A stretch of 64,000 bases of DNA, taken from positions 807,001-871,000 of the forward strand of contig NC_084813.1 in the NCBI RefSeq assembly GCF_963583255.1, written 5' to 3'. Shown piece after piece: positions 22,466 to 33,666 of the stretch (the first letter of the stretch is position 1; each line of letters begins with the position of its first letter). Under the pieces are notes generated by a model. The model made no database searches, was not told where the DNA came from, and saw nothing but the letters and a program-made list of their open reading frames with translations. The DNA is from Pyrus communis (taxonomy: Eukaryota > Streptophyta > Magnoliopsida > Rosales > Rosaceae). A program made the position numbers and the translations under genes.

Positions 22466-24712
22466 TGACACACCCCGACCGAGATCGGAGCGTGCTGGTC
22501 GTCACACAAAGGTGATGTAGCCATGTGCACGTGCGGAAGCTAGTAAGTAGTAATATAAAAGTATGAATAATTAAAAACTAGCATACAAGTACTAGAATAA
22601 GTGCTAGTAGTGCGATACAAATTCAGAGCAGGTCTATAGCAGTCCAAGTAAAATAACAACAGTAGTACGCCCGAAGGCGACCCTACAATGGGGAGTGTCT
22701 GTCAGAACGCCGAAAAGCTCTCAAGGGAAACCACCGCAACGGCTAAGCAACTAGAACCTGGAGGGGCGCAAAACAAAAGCGTGAGTGGGCAAAAACAAAG
22801 TTCTTTGAAAACTCTTTAGCAAAATACATTCTAACCCCTCGCCGTAAAACCTGTATACTTCCCAGAAAATGAACATATATACGTATGTATAGATATGCCA
22901 ATCATGCTCAAGGGTATACCAATCATGCTCAAGATATGCCATGTCAAAACCTCGTAATGAAACGTATGTGCTCAGGTATGAGTTATATCAATAATATAAC
23001 ATCTGGCAGCCGGAGTCACCTAACGTGACCTGTACGGCTGCATATAGAGCTCAATCTTAAACTCAACAACTGAACCTGCCCACGAGTCGGAACCACTCTA
23101 GGTGGTCTGTACGACAGGCCTGGGTGTAACATATATATACGCTCTAGTGCTACGATCACGTGAAGGCTGTGCGAATAATCGCGGGTCACCTACGAGTCGG
23201 AACCACCTACTGTGGTCTGTACGACAGGCCTATGCACCTAGCTTGGATCCAAGCTGAGCGTATGGTGCGGGAGGTGAACAACACGTGAAGGACTGTGCCC
23301 TACTCTGGGCGGGAGCACTAACACCGGGGGTGCAGGTTATGAGCTCTCTAAGCATCTCTAACCACTATTTAATACAATCGTTAATTAACGCTTACCTGGC
23401 ACTTACCTATGCCTCCACAGCACCCACATATAAATATATGACATATGCATGTGTATATGTATGCCACAAATAATGCATGCAACAATGCATAAACGATAAT
23501 AATAAAGTGCATGGCATAATGTAAATAACCCTTTTTACTCAAATTCTGGGAATATAAATGTATATAGGTATATACGGAAAACAAAAGCCCACTCACTGGT
23601 ATGTAGAAGGGTCGTAGCCCCCCTGTCTCGCGTGTGCACGCTCGTCCTCTGGGTACGTGTCACCTAAATGCGAAACAACTATAAAAACGTTAACTTTAAA
23701 GCACATAACCCGTTTCTCGTAATAACTTCTCATACATTGCTCAAAATGGACAAATGAATATACCCACGTGCTCTACACAACCTCAGGGTCACAACCATAC
23801 TTTTAGAAAAAAATTTGGACCCCGCACGCGCCCCCACGCGCCAGCACAGGCACGGACCTACGCGCCCCCCACGCGCGGCCACGTGCCAGGCACACTGACG
23901 GTGTCAACAGACGCCGTCAGGAATATTCCGTTAAACTGACGGAATATTCCGTCAAATCTAACCGGATACCGTCACTGCCGTTAGGAATATTCCGTCAAAC
24001 TTGACGGAATATTCCCCTTTCTTCTCCGGCCTACCCTCGCCGGACTCCGGTCGCCGGAAACTGGGAAAAACTTTAAACTAACTATTCTCCTTCGTTTCTC
24101 AACCGTTTTCTATGATTCTTGGACCAAAAGAAAGCCCTAAACTAGTAGAATCACGTTGGACCACTTTTAAAGGCTAAAAGTTACGCGATCATACCTGTCT
24201 CAAAACTCAAAAACCGGCCAACTTCGAACTAGGCCTTCCCGACGTCCAAATTCGTCCAACGAGCTACTCCGACGCTCCTTAGGACCTCACCAACACACCT
24301 ACAAGCTTCAAATGTCCAAAAACTAAGTAAATTAATGTTGCATGAACAGTGCTCAAAACGGACCTCGCGATATCGACGTGAAAACGTCGAAGTTCTTACC
24401 TGAAAATGCTATGGTCGTGCTCCCCTTGTCCTCACGAGTTGAATGGTGTCCTTGGTTTCCTCGATCCGTGATGGTTTGGGTGGTTTTGGTGTTTGTCCGT
24501 ACGTATGGTGATAACGGGAAGGAAGAGAGAGGCACGGGGGAGAGAGGCAGAGGGAGAGTGAAGAGAGACAATGTATGTGCAGGTGTGTGTGTGTGGCCCA
24601 AAGCTTGCCAACACCACACAAGGTAACCAAAAACAATAATACGAAAACTAACTAGGGGTAAAAAGGTCATTTCCTAAGCACGGTTCCGACATTTTCGGGA
24701 CGGGATGTCACA
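22466..24712. mobile_element. Solo LTR (about 2.25 kb)
   Basis: The element starts TGACACACCCCGACC, ends GGACGGGATGTCACA and has TG...CA ends. It is flanked by a perfect 5-base duplication ACCCC (22461-22465 and 24713-24717), and it splits a tandem repeat unit. No gag or pol frame is present, so a solo LTR is the best reading; a large non-autonomous element is possible. Inside are a duplicated CGAGTCGGAACCAC motif (about 23084, 23193) and a cluster of GGAATATTCCGT palindromes at 23920-24015. The orientation is not certain. Confidence 0.75.
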
Positions 24713-24783
24713 ACCCCCCTTAGTGTGGATAATATCGTTTGTTAAAAAAAAAAAAAATCATTTGATGACTAATTTAATCACAT

Positions 24784-24806
24784 TATTATTATTATTATTA
24801 TTATTC
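24784..24806. repeat. (ATT)n microsatellite
   Basis: About seven ATT units expand the CACATTATT motif of a 220-bp repeat unit. Confidence 0.9.
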
Positions 24807-25094
24807 GCGTGCGAATGACCTTTTTTATAACCGACATTACACGACTCTTGAGATGTTTTGAATGTGTTTAAAAATAGAGAAATTAAATCATATTATTGCT
24901 AGCCTATTGTGAAGTATTAATTTAAAAAACATAAAAAAGATTAATTATTTAAAAAATACTGTTAAAATGTCGAAAATGCCCCTGTTGTCACATCCCGGCC
25001 CGGGGCAGATCACTTCCCGGGCCCGCTCCACCACCGTAGCACGATATTGTCCGCTTTAGGCCCCAACCACGCCCTCACGGTTTTGTTTTTGGGA

Positions 25095-25190
25095 ACTCAC
25101 ACGGGAACTTCCCGATGGGTCACCCATCCTGGGAATGCTCTCGCGCGCTACTCGCTTAACTTCGGAGTTCCCATGGAACCCGAAGCCAGT
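25095..25190 (-). other. 5S-rRNA-like segment in Cassandra 3' LTR
   Basis: On the - strand ACTCCGAAGTTAAGCG, CGAGAGCATTC and CCAGGATGGGTGACC follow the order of the 5S internal promoter (A box, intermediate element, C box). The matching copy in the 5' LTR is at about 25450-25545. It is part of the LTR and not a 5S rRNA gene. Confidence 0.85.
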
Positions 25191-25279
25191 GAGCTCCCAA
25201 AAGGCCTTGTGCTAGGTAGGGATGAGAATATACATTTAAGGATCACTCCCCTGAGCGATGTGGGATGTCACAATCCACC

Positions 25280-25342
25280 CCCCTTAGGGGCCTGACGTCT
25301 TCGTCGGCACACCACGACCAGGGTTAGGCTCTGATACCAATT
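25280..25342 (-). promoter_or_regulatory. Cassandra primer-binding site and internal region
   Basis: TTGGTATCAGAGCC on the - strand lies just inside the 5' LTR and is complementary to the 3' end of the initiator methionine tRNA. The remaining ~50 bases to the purine tract have no ORF. Confidence 0.85.
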
Positions 25343-25769
25343 TGTCACATCCCGACCCGGGGCGGATCACTTCCCAGGCCCGCTCCACCACCATAGCACG
25401 ATATTGTCCGCTTTGGGCCCCAACCACGCCCTCACGGTTTTGTTTCTGGGAACTCACACGAGAACTTCCCGATGGGTCACCCATCCTGGGAATGCTCTCG
25501 CGCGCTACTCGCTTAACTTCGGAGTTCCCATGGAACCCGAAGCCAGTGAGCTCCCAAAAGGCCTCGTGCTAGGTAGGGATGAGAATATACATTTAAGGAT
25601 CACTCCCCTGGGCGATGTGGGATGTCACACCTGCCTTATTTGATAAATTATTTTGAGATGCCTTTGAAGTTTTTTTTACTTGGGGGCATTTTTGTCCAAA
25701 TATTTTTGTTGAGGCTTGATGACATCAAAATCACTATTCACCTTTTCCATTCTCTTTATATATAGAGAG

Positions 25770-25935
25770 GATATAAAGTAATGAAACATTCAAAATACCA
25801 TAAATTATTCATGAAAACTTCAAAATTTACAATTAAATTGTCTATATATATATAAAGCGGGAGACCTTAAATTGTGAAGCATTCTAAATGTAAATACCAT
25901 AAATTGCCCTTGAAAACTTCAAAATTTACAATTAA
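25770..25935. repeat. Direct duplication, ~80-bp unit
   Basis: ATACCATAAATT...GAAAACTTCAAAATTTACAA, TTAAATT occurs twice (about 25795 and 25895). Confidence 0.75.
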
Positions 25936-25940
25936 ATTAA

Positions 25941-26537
25941 GTAAATTATATTTTACACCCCCAAGTTTGAGTGTAATTTTAACCTCATACAACATTTTTA
26001 GAGCATTTCAATCTTATACATAAACTTGTATTTTGTAGCAATTTCGTACCTCCGTTAGTAAAACCGTTAATTTGACTTTTTTTTTTGTCAAATGTTAATT
26101 TGACTTTCGGGTTTAGGGTATTTTTTGGGGCAAGTGGCTAGACATGAAGCAGTCAAATTACAAAGAAGGTTGGTCTAGAGGACTAGTTCCGCATGACACG
26201 GTGGTTGTATGGAATGGGTGGTGGTGATGGAGAAAGAAGGTGGAGATGCGGGTGGTGTGCTCGGGTGGGAGAAGAGGGGGTGGGCCCCTTTTTACTTTGT
26301 TTATTATTTAGTTTTGTATTTAAATTGTTTTTATAATTAATTATTTGTATATGCCACGTCGTTAAAATATGTGGTTAATGTATTTGCCATGTCATCATTT
26401 AACAGTAGATTGACGGTTCAATTAACCGATATATGAAATTACAATAAAATACAAATTTGTGTATAAAATTGAAATATTTTAAAGATGTTTGAGGTTACAA
26501 TTGCATTCAAATTTCATGGTGCAAATTGTAATTTACC
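25941..26537. mobile_element. Foldback MITE, ~600 bp
   Basis: GTAAATTATATTTTACACCC...ATTTCAATCTTATACA...CGTTAATTTGAC pairs as an inverted complement with the right arm GTAGATTGACGGTTCAATTA...TGTATAAAATTGAAAT...GCAAATTGTAATTTAC. The arms are about 140 bases, diverged, around a non-coding centre that includes a GGTGG-rich stretch. Confidence 0.7.
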
Positions 26538-26734
26538 CATAAAGTTAAATTGGTAGGTGTTTTATGATTGACAAATATATAAACAAAATGACTTAATTTT
26601 TCAATTTTTTTTAAATTGTAAAAAAAAATTCTAATTTAACATATAAAGACCAATTATCGCATTCATAAGTTTAGTAAAACAAGAAAAATAAAGTACAGTA
26701 AATGATAGGGAGTCAAACCTTACCGTTTATGAGT

Positions 26735-26870
26735 TGGAAGATTCTTAGTAGCCACCAAGACACTCCTCCACACTTTATTGACGAAGTAGTTTCCCAGATG
26801 GATTAAGTCAAAGGGAGGGTGAGGATAATATAGAATATGAGAAGAGTTTGACGATCAGCTCCTATGATGA
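26735..26870 (-). pseudogene. Relic of TNL 5'-flanking sequence
   Basis: The stretch with AGCCACCAAGACACTCCTCC, GACGAAGTAGTTTCC and GAGGATAATATAGAAT is a diverged copy of the TNL upstream sequence at about 11457-11515 and, further out, 13245-13360. No TIR coding sequence is left. It suggests a third ancestral TNL locus. Confidence 0.6.
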
Positions 26871-28084
26871 AATTAAAAAAAGAGAAATGCCAAGGAAAAT
26901 CTATAGCAAATTCAGTCCATTCAATCTGTGATATCATTTTTTGTACATAATGTTTGACACGCGTTTTTGTAATACTTACTTGGTTATGTATTCAAACGAT
27001 CTGAAACGTTTATCACTTATTCTTTTCTTAAAAACTATGTTTACTAAAAAATCATCTAAATCTGATCAATTTTTTTTATTACAAATGAATGTCTTAATGA
27101 TTTTGTTTTATATAATTTTTACAAAGATGATTTATGTATGATATTCTAAAATACACGCAGTGAGTCCACGAAAGCGTGTGTTAAAAGGTCGGTTAAAAAA
27201 AAAAAATGGTGCGGCAATATCTAGCCTTTCTTAAACAATGACTCGCACCAAGATTGACCAATCTCCAAACTATCTTCTTTCTTTCGTTTTTTTATTTTTA
27301 TTTTATTTTATTTTATTTTTATCAATCTCCAAACTATCTAATCTTTCGACAATCCACGTTCAGAAAACAAGCATCCGCATTATTGTCAAGTGCAATGATT
27401 CAGAGAATACAAATCTGTAAAACATCCAACAAGGACTACAACCTTCAAAGCTAGTCTATAAAGAGGCCAATGCTCACAGCTCAGTGGTAAGGAAATACCA
27501 AAGAAAATGTCATACGGGAACGCATAATCTACATCAATACGCGAAGTAACGAGATTAACTCTAACAGGGGATGCATATTTTAGGGCAACATGAATTTACA
27601 AAACAGAGAAAAGTAATAAGAACTCAGATTCTTCCCACTCGATCTGCAACAGCATGAAAAAGAAAAGAAGGTATGAATAATCTTGCAGAGTTTAATTTTG
27701 AAACCAAATGCGATAAACAAAAGAACCACAGGTTTGCTATGAATCACTACACAAGATATAAACGAACGAGACATGTTGGTCAAGATATTTTAGATCATCC
27801 ACTATTTGCGCAGCAAGTCAATCAAGTTTAGAAAATTATCTTCTATTTTTTGAAACTTATAAAACAGAGCGACAAAGAAAGTGACCAAATTTAATGATCT
27901 AGCGGTTGAAGCCAATTTCAACGTATGGAACGAAAGGTACAAGCTTACATAATTAGGAACCAACTAAAGATAAATAAGTAAACTTACCAAGATCAACAAT
28001 AATACAGGCATATCAGGAGTTGATCTATAACAAAAACAAAACTTGTCATTCATGATGTGAGAGTGGTGTAGTTCAACTGTACAA
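26871..28084. other. Intergenic and RH24 3'UTR/downstream region
   Basis: AT-rich. The 27,240-27,430 part contains T-rich low complexity (TTTTATTTTATTTT). The segment next to 28085 is expected to hold the RH24 3'UTR, but no clear polyadenylation site can be fixed. No other gene is seen. Confidence 0.5.
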
Positions 28085-31000
28085 TTAACAGTCCCAACCG
28101 GAGCGTCTCCGCCTTTCTCTAGGTTTCTCTCTAGAACTGCAATAGACACAACAAATGAAACCGATCAGCACCAACAAATACATAAAAGGACATTAAAAAT
28201 TCCAAATGAGCACCAGTTTTATCAACCTTTCAGAGGGTTTCTGACTTGAATTTTCTCCATTGTTCTGAGCACCAGTTTTATTTATCACTGATGTAGGAGG
28301 AGGAGGAGTAATTGTACTGGTTGTCTGAGTTCTATTTACATCCCCACCGATTGAACCACCGGATACAAATCCTCGTAATGCCGGTCTGTTGGGCACACTA
28401 GAGCTGTTACCTGAACCTTGACTTGGAGAGTTAGATGAAGCGGCAACAAATTTAGTCTTGAACTGAGACATCATTCCTGTCCTCTGAGGAGTTACTGCAG
28501 CAGATCGACTAGGAACAGTATTCGATGAAGAACTATTGGACTCCGTATAATATCCAATACCCAGACCAAAATCCACCCCACGCACACCTCGACCACCGCC
28601 ACCCCTCCCCCTACCTTTCTTTCCACCTGCAGAATCCATATAATATCATCATTTGAAAATCTAGAAAAAGGCTAATTTAAAATGTAATTGCAAAAGAATC
28701 TTACGAAAATTGAAATTTTAATATGATATAAGTTTATACCTCCTTTTCTTGAATCGCGTTTTGACCTGAATCTCCCATCCTGATAATAAACAAGGTAGAT
28801 CCCATTAAAATAGAGCGTGTAAGATCTGAAATCTAACATCTCATGCTAACATCTAAAGCTATCAAACAAGAACCATAGTATTAAAAAGTAACGAAAGTTC
28901 CACAGACGAGATAGTTGCACCCTAAATAATTATTAAGATGCACATCCATGTAGGAGATGGAGATCAATTGAAGAGGAAGTATTGTAGAGTATTTATGATG
29001 GATATGAAACAAAGCTAGAAGTAGCAAGCAAGCATTAAAAATCACAAGACAGCAAAATGATGCATGAGTGGCTCTTGTAGTGTAAAACTTCTAAACTAAT
29101 GCATGTGCAACCATCTATCATGATAACCTGTGCATTTATGTCTATGAAATACAATGGCGCAGAGGAAAATAAGTGACAGTTTACTAAGGGTCCATGTGGT
29201 AATGAAGATTTAGTACTAAAAATGCGATTTTTCTCTTGGTTCTTAAATGTAAATTGGTTGGCCTCAACCGACGTATTGGTAGCCCAGAATGCGAGCCAGT
29301 ACTTTATAATACATAAAAAGCTAATAAGTCCCCAGACTGAGGAGCATCTTCAATTCATCTCTATGCTTCAATCCACAATCCAACAAGCCAATATACACCC
29401 CCAACAACCCCTTTTCTATGCAGAGCATGGTATGAAGTAAAGATGGGACTACTAAAGACTGTCTAATTACTCTCTCTCTAAACTAAGCACTTTTCCTGAA
29501 ACTGACTATCTTGACATTATGAAGTCAACGATCTCAAGATCCCTGTAACTCCAAGGACATACTGAAGCTTTCCAAAATAAGGCCTTGAAGACCAAATGGT
29601 CATCAAATCCATCTCTCTTGAAAGCGCACTCTAAATCAGAAGCAACCTATGCACTTATATAGTAGAGTGAACGTAACACAGTTTATTTGTGAGACAAACA
29701 CCTGTAGGTGTAATTGTCCAGATTGCACTAAAAGAGCACATTTTACCAGAGAACATATTAGTAACTTGTATTTGCATTAAATGCATTCTAGGATTACAAA
29801 CCTATGGTTACAACCACCGTCTCTAAAACAAAAAGGCATTAACATAATTGCATGCATGCACAAACTTGCTATATAAATCACACAAAAAGTTGTCAAAAGT
29901 ACTGCAAATTTACCTTCATCGCAAGGTCCATGAGCTCCGTGGAAACAATCTGACCTGCAGCAACCAAGCTATTAACCAACTCACCAGCAAAACGTGCCTC
30001 TTTCTGTGTAATAAGAGTGCATGCAGTGCCATCCTTATCACCAGCACGGCCTGTTCTACCAATTCGATGGACGTGCATGTCCATGTCTTTTGCAATATCA
30101 AAGTTCACAACTGACTTAATTGATTTGATGTCAAGACCACGAGCAGCAACGTCAGTTGCAACAAGAACATGGTAAATGCCAGATTTAAATTTTTGCAAAA
30201 TATCCATCCGAGATGCCTGGTCCTTGTCACCATGCAGAGCTGTGACTTTAAAACCTTTCTGTGCAAGCTGAGACTCGATCTCATCCACTGCAGCTTTTTT
30301 TGAAGCAAATACCAAAACATCACCCTCATCAATCATTCCAGGTAACTTCTCAAGAAGCCAGGGCAGCTTCTCATCGTCGGAAGGAATTACATGAACAACC
30401 TGAGTGATATCCTCATTGGCCATTCCCACCTCACCCACTGTAACTCTTATTGGATCTGAGAGAATCTCCCTAGCCAATTTTTCAACTTTACGGGGCATTG
30501 TTGCAGAAAAGAGCAATGTCAGTCGGTCTGGCCGAATCTGACCAACAATAGACCTAATTTGAGGCTCAAACCCAAGGTCAAACATCCGATCAGCCTCATC
30601 AAGTACTAGGTAAGTTGCCCTAAGCATTGTCAGTGCCTTCATTTTAAGCAAGTCGATCAATCTTCCAGGAGTAGCAACAACTATTTCACATCCTGCCTTA
30701 AGTTCTTTGAACTGATCAAGCTTAGACATTCCACCGTATACAGCACAGACACGTATCCCATGTGACTTTGCAAATTTTTTGGACTCTATGTATATTTGGT
30801 GTGCCAGCTCTCTAGTAGGAGCGCATATCACTCCAATGGGACCTTCTTCTTTTTGAAGTTCTGGCTGATCCATAATGTGGACAATCATTGGAAGGACAAA
30901 AGCGGCAGTCTTTCCAGAACCAGTTTTCGCAATACCAATTATATCTCTCCCGGAAAGAACTACGGGTAGAGCTGCGCATTGTATTGGTGTCGGCTTTTGG

Positions 31001-31939
31001 TAGTCTTGTTTTTTTATGGCAGCCATGAGTTGTGAAGAAAATCCACAATCTTCAAATGACTTAACTGGCCTGGGTACATCAAAACCCGACGCACGGATGG
31101 CCAAGCTCTTCTTGTACTCAAAAACATCTTCCTCACTCATCCCTAAACAAGGAAAATAAAACATCAATTAACTCTAGTCTTCCAATTCAAATTTCCCCTT
31201 GAGAGCTTCTGCCAGTCTATATTCCCTCTCAATCAAATTTAAATACTTTGCTACGCATTTCAATTAAATTCAACAAAAAAAAAAAAAAAAAAAAATGAAT
31301 GGAAACAAAATTCTCGAATTTACCTGAAATCGACTCTTTCTCCTCGTAAAAATCCTTATTAAACGGCTCGTAGTCGATTGAACTATGATCGAGAGCTGGA
31401 ATCGGCTCGATCTTCCTCTTGTCCAGAACAATGGGATTATCATCTGAATCGTACTCCAACAACCCGGCATCGACGGCCTTGGCGGCCGCATATACCTCCT
31501 CATCGGAGTCATATCCGGCGTGTAAAGCATCCGATGCCAGCGTGAGCACCACGTCCTTCTTAGCCCTCAGAAAACTCTCCATATGATCCTCCTCCTCATC
31601 GTCCTTGTACTTCTCGGCCTTCGCTTTCGGCTTCGGCGGCGGAGCTGACCTCACCTCCTCGTGAATCCCCTCCATGAAAGCATCCAGAGGATCGACTTCC
31701 TCATCACCACCGCCACCGTTTCCGTGGTTGTTGTCGTCACTTCCGGGGTCCTTGGAACCATCGTTGTCGTCGTAATCGATGTTGTCGAGGTCGGCGTCTT
31801 CGTAGTTGTCGTGGCTGTTTCCGCCGCGCGACGATGGAGGGACGTAGAGCCGCTGAGGGGCTTGCTGGGGCCGCTCAAAGTCGAAAGAGGATTGCTTGTT
31901 CATGCCAAAGCCTTCGAATCCGAATTTTCTCTTCGACAT
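28085..31939 (-). CDS. RH24: DEAD-box ATP-dependent RNA helicase 24 (DDX42-like)
   Basis: This nuclear-type DEAD-box helicase is orthologous in architecture to Arabidopsis RH24 and animal DDX42, whose family unwinds or chaperones RNA in spliceosome assembly. The CDS joins 31939-31324, 31142-29914, 28779-28740, 28626-28227 and 28136-28085. Phases close to 779 codons with the stop, close to the usual ~760 residues. The N-terminus is acidic and glycine-rich (DYDDNDGSKD). The core has Q-motif PTPIQ, I AKTGSGKT, Ia PTRELAHQ, Ib TPGRLID, II VLDEADRM, III SAT, V ATDVAARGLDI and VI HRIGRTGRAG. The tail has RGRGGGGRG, a Ser/Thr/Pro-rich segment and the basic end RERRRRSGWDC, which is reached only by splicing the last 52-bp exon. 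Everything needed for activity is present. The gene is divergent to the receptor kinase. Confidence 0.94.
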
Positions 31940-33666
31940 TTTTGAAAATTGGTCAGCTTCTGTAACAGTGACAAACCCCTAAATTGGATTTGGGAGAGAG
32001 AAAGAGATTGAAATTGATAAACCCTAACGTCTAGGGTTTGAAATTGATTGGGGGTTTGAGCTGTGAAGAGATAGAAAGAGGGAAAGAGGGAAAGAGGGTA
32101 AGAGGGTAAGAAAGCGGGTGTAACGAGAAGTAGTGAAGCGGAGGGAGGGAACGGCCGCCGATTATCTGTAAGATTTGGGAGAACCGGACCCGGCTGGCTA
32201 GTTCGGGTTCGAGTGCTGATTGGATCTCTTTTCTCTTTCGGTTCCTTTACATCGTTGGGCTTTCTTGGCCCGGCCCAATTTGTAGCAATCGGAAAATTGT
32301 AAACTTCGAATAACATCATTTTTTTTTTGCCATATCCTTTTTAATCATGGTGTCCGACATGATAAGAGGTACTCATTCCTCTTTATATAAGTCCTAAGTG
32401 AGCCCCAAATGTATATGGGCTCAAGTATTCCACCACTCTAACGTTTAATGCACAAAAAACGCATAGACACGACTTGCTAGCTACTATATCATTGTTCAAA
32501 CAATACGTGGGGATGAAGCGACATCTGTTTAGGCCTAATTGAATGATTTTTTGGACTAACATGTACCAAACACCTTGCTCGGTTTTTAAGTCAATAGAAA
32601 ACCATCCTAAGTGCTTGGTCTGACATCCTTTATGTCTCTTCATAAGCTTATGTCCTTGCTGATGACCAACACGTGGCATGGGACTAGTGTTAGAGTAAAC
32701 CTGTCTCTAGGACTTAGTGCTATAAAGTTGTCAGCCTCCCAACTTGCCTCCTACTATTGTAAAATATTTTATGAAAATGTGCTTGGCCTCTTTGCTAATA
32801 GTCAAACCAGACTATTAAGCGATCATCTACAGTGCTAGGAGTTGTCTCCCTAGCTCTTTTGGAATTTGCTCTTTCTTTCTTTTTTTATTTGGATCATCTT
32901 TTAGCCTTTATTGTGCCTTTCTAGGACTTGTACTATTTTAGGAGTCGAAAAGATCCCTACGTTAACAAAATTTAGTTTATTTACCAAAAAAAAAAACATA
33001 ATTTAGTTTACAACATTAGTTAATTTATTGTAACCTTTGCGTGTTTGTATACATTTTTATAATTTCTTGAATTTCTTCTCACCAAGCACAAAAACGCCCT
33101 TTCATTGGCGCGTACTGCCGCCACACAATATCCCAACCAACTGATTGCTGCCGAGAGGAGACAACCCAACGTCCTTTCTTACCGTTAATTTGTTCGTTTT
33201 ACCTTTTCCGTTAACAGTCGGCGCACGTTAGCCACGAATAAAAAGCCCGTGCGCGTCCCAATACCCAAAAAATATATAAAAAATTAAAATTAAAAAAGAG
33301 AAAGCAAAAAGCTTCAGCGGCACTGATAACAGAGTGAACCCAACGACTCCTCCAACAGCTAACCCCTCTCTCTCTCTCTCTTCCCTTTCTCTCTCCTCTC
33401 TCTCTCTCTCTCTCTCATATGAACTCAGCTCGCTCCGTCCCAACGATTCAACTCGGCGATGGCGATTACGACTGCTCCGAGTTCGCTATTCCGAGTTCGT
33501 ATATCCACGACGACTTCTCCGCCGTTGGATCATCCTCGCTTGGGCTCTGTTAGGAATTGTTTCAGCTTCTAGTGTTGCTTCGTGTTCAAGTCTCTGCTCG
33601 GTAACGGTGTGATCTCGCTTTTGGTTTCAGATCTGAATCGTTTCCGAGTAATCGACGGCGTCGGTG
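31940..33666. promoter_or_regulatory. Divergent intergenic region between RH24 and receptor kinase
   Basis: About 1.7 kb separates the two divergent start codons. The RH24 side (31940-32300) is purine-rich on the + strand (GGGAAAGAGG repeats), typical of a pyrimidine-rich plant 5' leader. The receptor-kinase side carries a TC microsatellite. The central 32,340-33,050 has only short frames without domains. Confidence 0.55.
33368..33417. repeat. (TC)n microsatellite in receptor-kinase 5' leader
   Basis: CTCTCT tracts interrupted by TTCC lie about 250 bases upstream of the ATG at 33667. Confidence 0.9.

Larger units (their letters stand above)
20440..24960. repeat. Interrupted ~220-bp tandem repeat array
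   Basis: Units carry AAAATAATATTTAATAAA, TTGAATCACATTATTGCTAG, GAGGTTAAG, TAGTGTAGATAATATCGTTT, an A-run, TTTGACAACTAATTTAATCA and CCGGCATTACAC. AATATTTAATA marks units near 20655, 21229, 21743, 21958, 22184 and 22403; the last four are spaced about 216-225 bases. A partial unit lies at 24713-24920. A second, larger repeat is visible because 20440-20690 recurs at about 21530-21740, giving a ~1.1-kb higher-order unit. A MITE and a solo LTR interrupt the array. A related single tail sequence appears at 49595-49665. Confidence 0.8.
24986..25629 (-). mobile_element. Cassandra TRIM retrotransposon
   Basis: This is a complete terminal-repeat retrotransposon in miniature on the - strand. Two 287-bp LTRs (5' LTR 25343-25629, 3' LTR 24986-25272) start TGTGACATCCCA and end GGGATGTGACA. 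The internal region is only about 70 bp. The primer-binding site TTGGTATCAGAGC (initiator Met-tRNA type) follows the 5' LTR, and a purine tract AAGGGGGGTGGAT precedes the 3' LTR. Flanks CCTGT (24981-24985) and CCTGC (25630-25634) look like a target duplication with one change. The LTRs contain a 5S-rRNA-like segment, the hallmark of Cassandra. It encodes no protein and depends on other elements for movement. Confidence 0.93.

Noticed and set aside
24342..24626. A 94-residue protein with GERGRGR repeats
   Set aside because: It lies inside the solo LTR in a purine-rich stretch of low complexity with no homologous domain recognised.
25095..25190. 5S rRNA gene
   Set aside because: Only the internal promoter part resembles 5S, and it lies inside paired 287-bp LTRs with a Met-tRNA-type primer site. 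It is Cassandra, not an rRNA gene.
31661..31945. A Val-rich + strand frame
   Set aside because: It is the antisense shadow of the acidic Asp/Gly-rich N-terminus of RH24.
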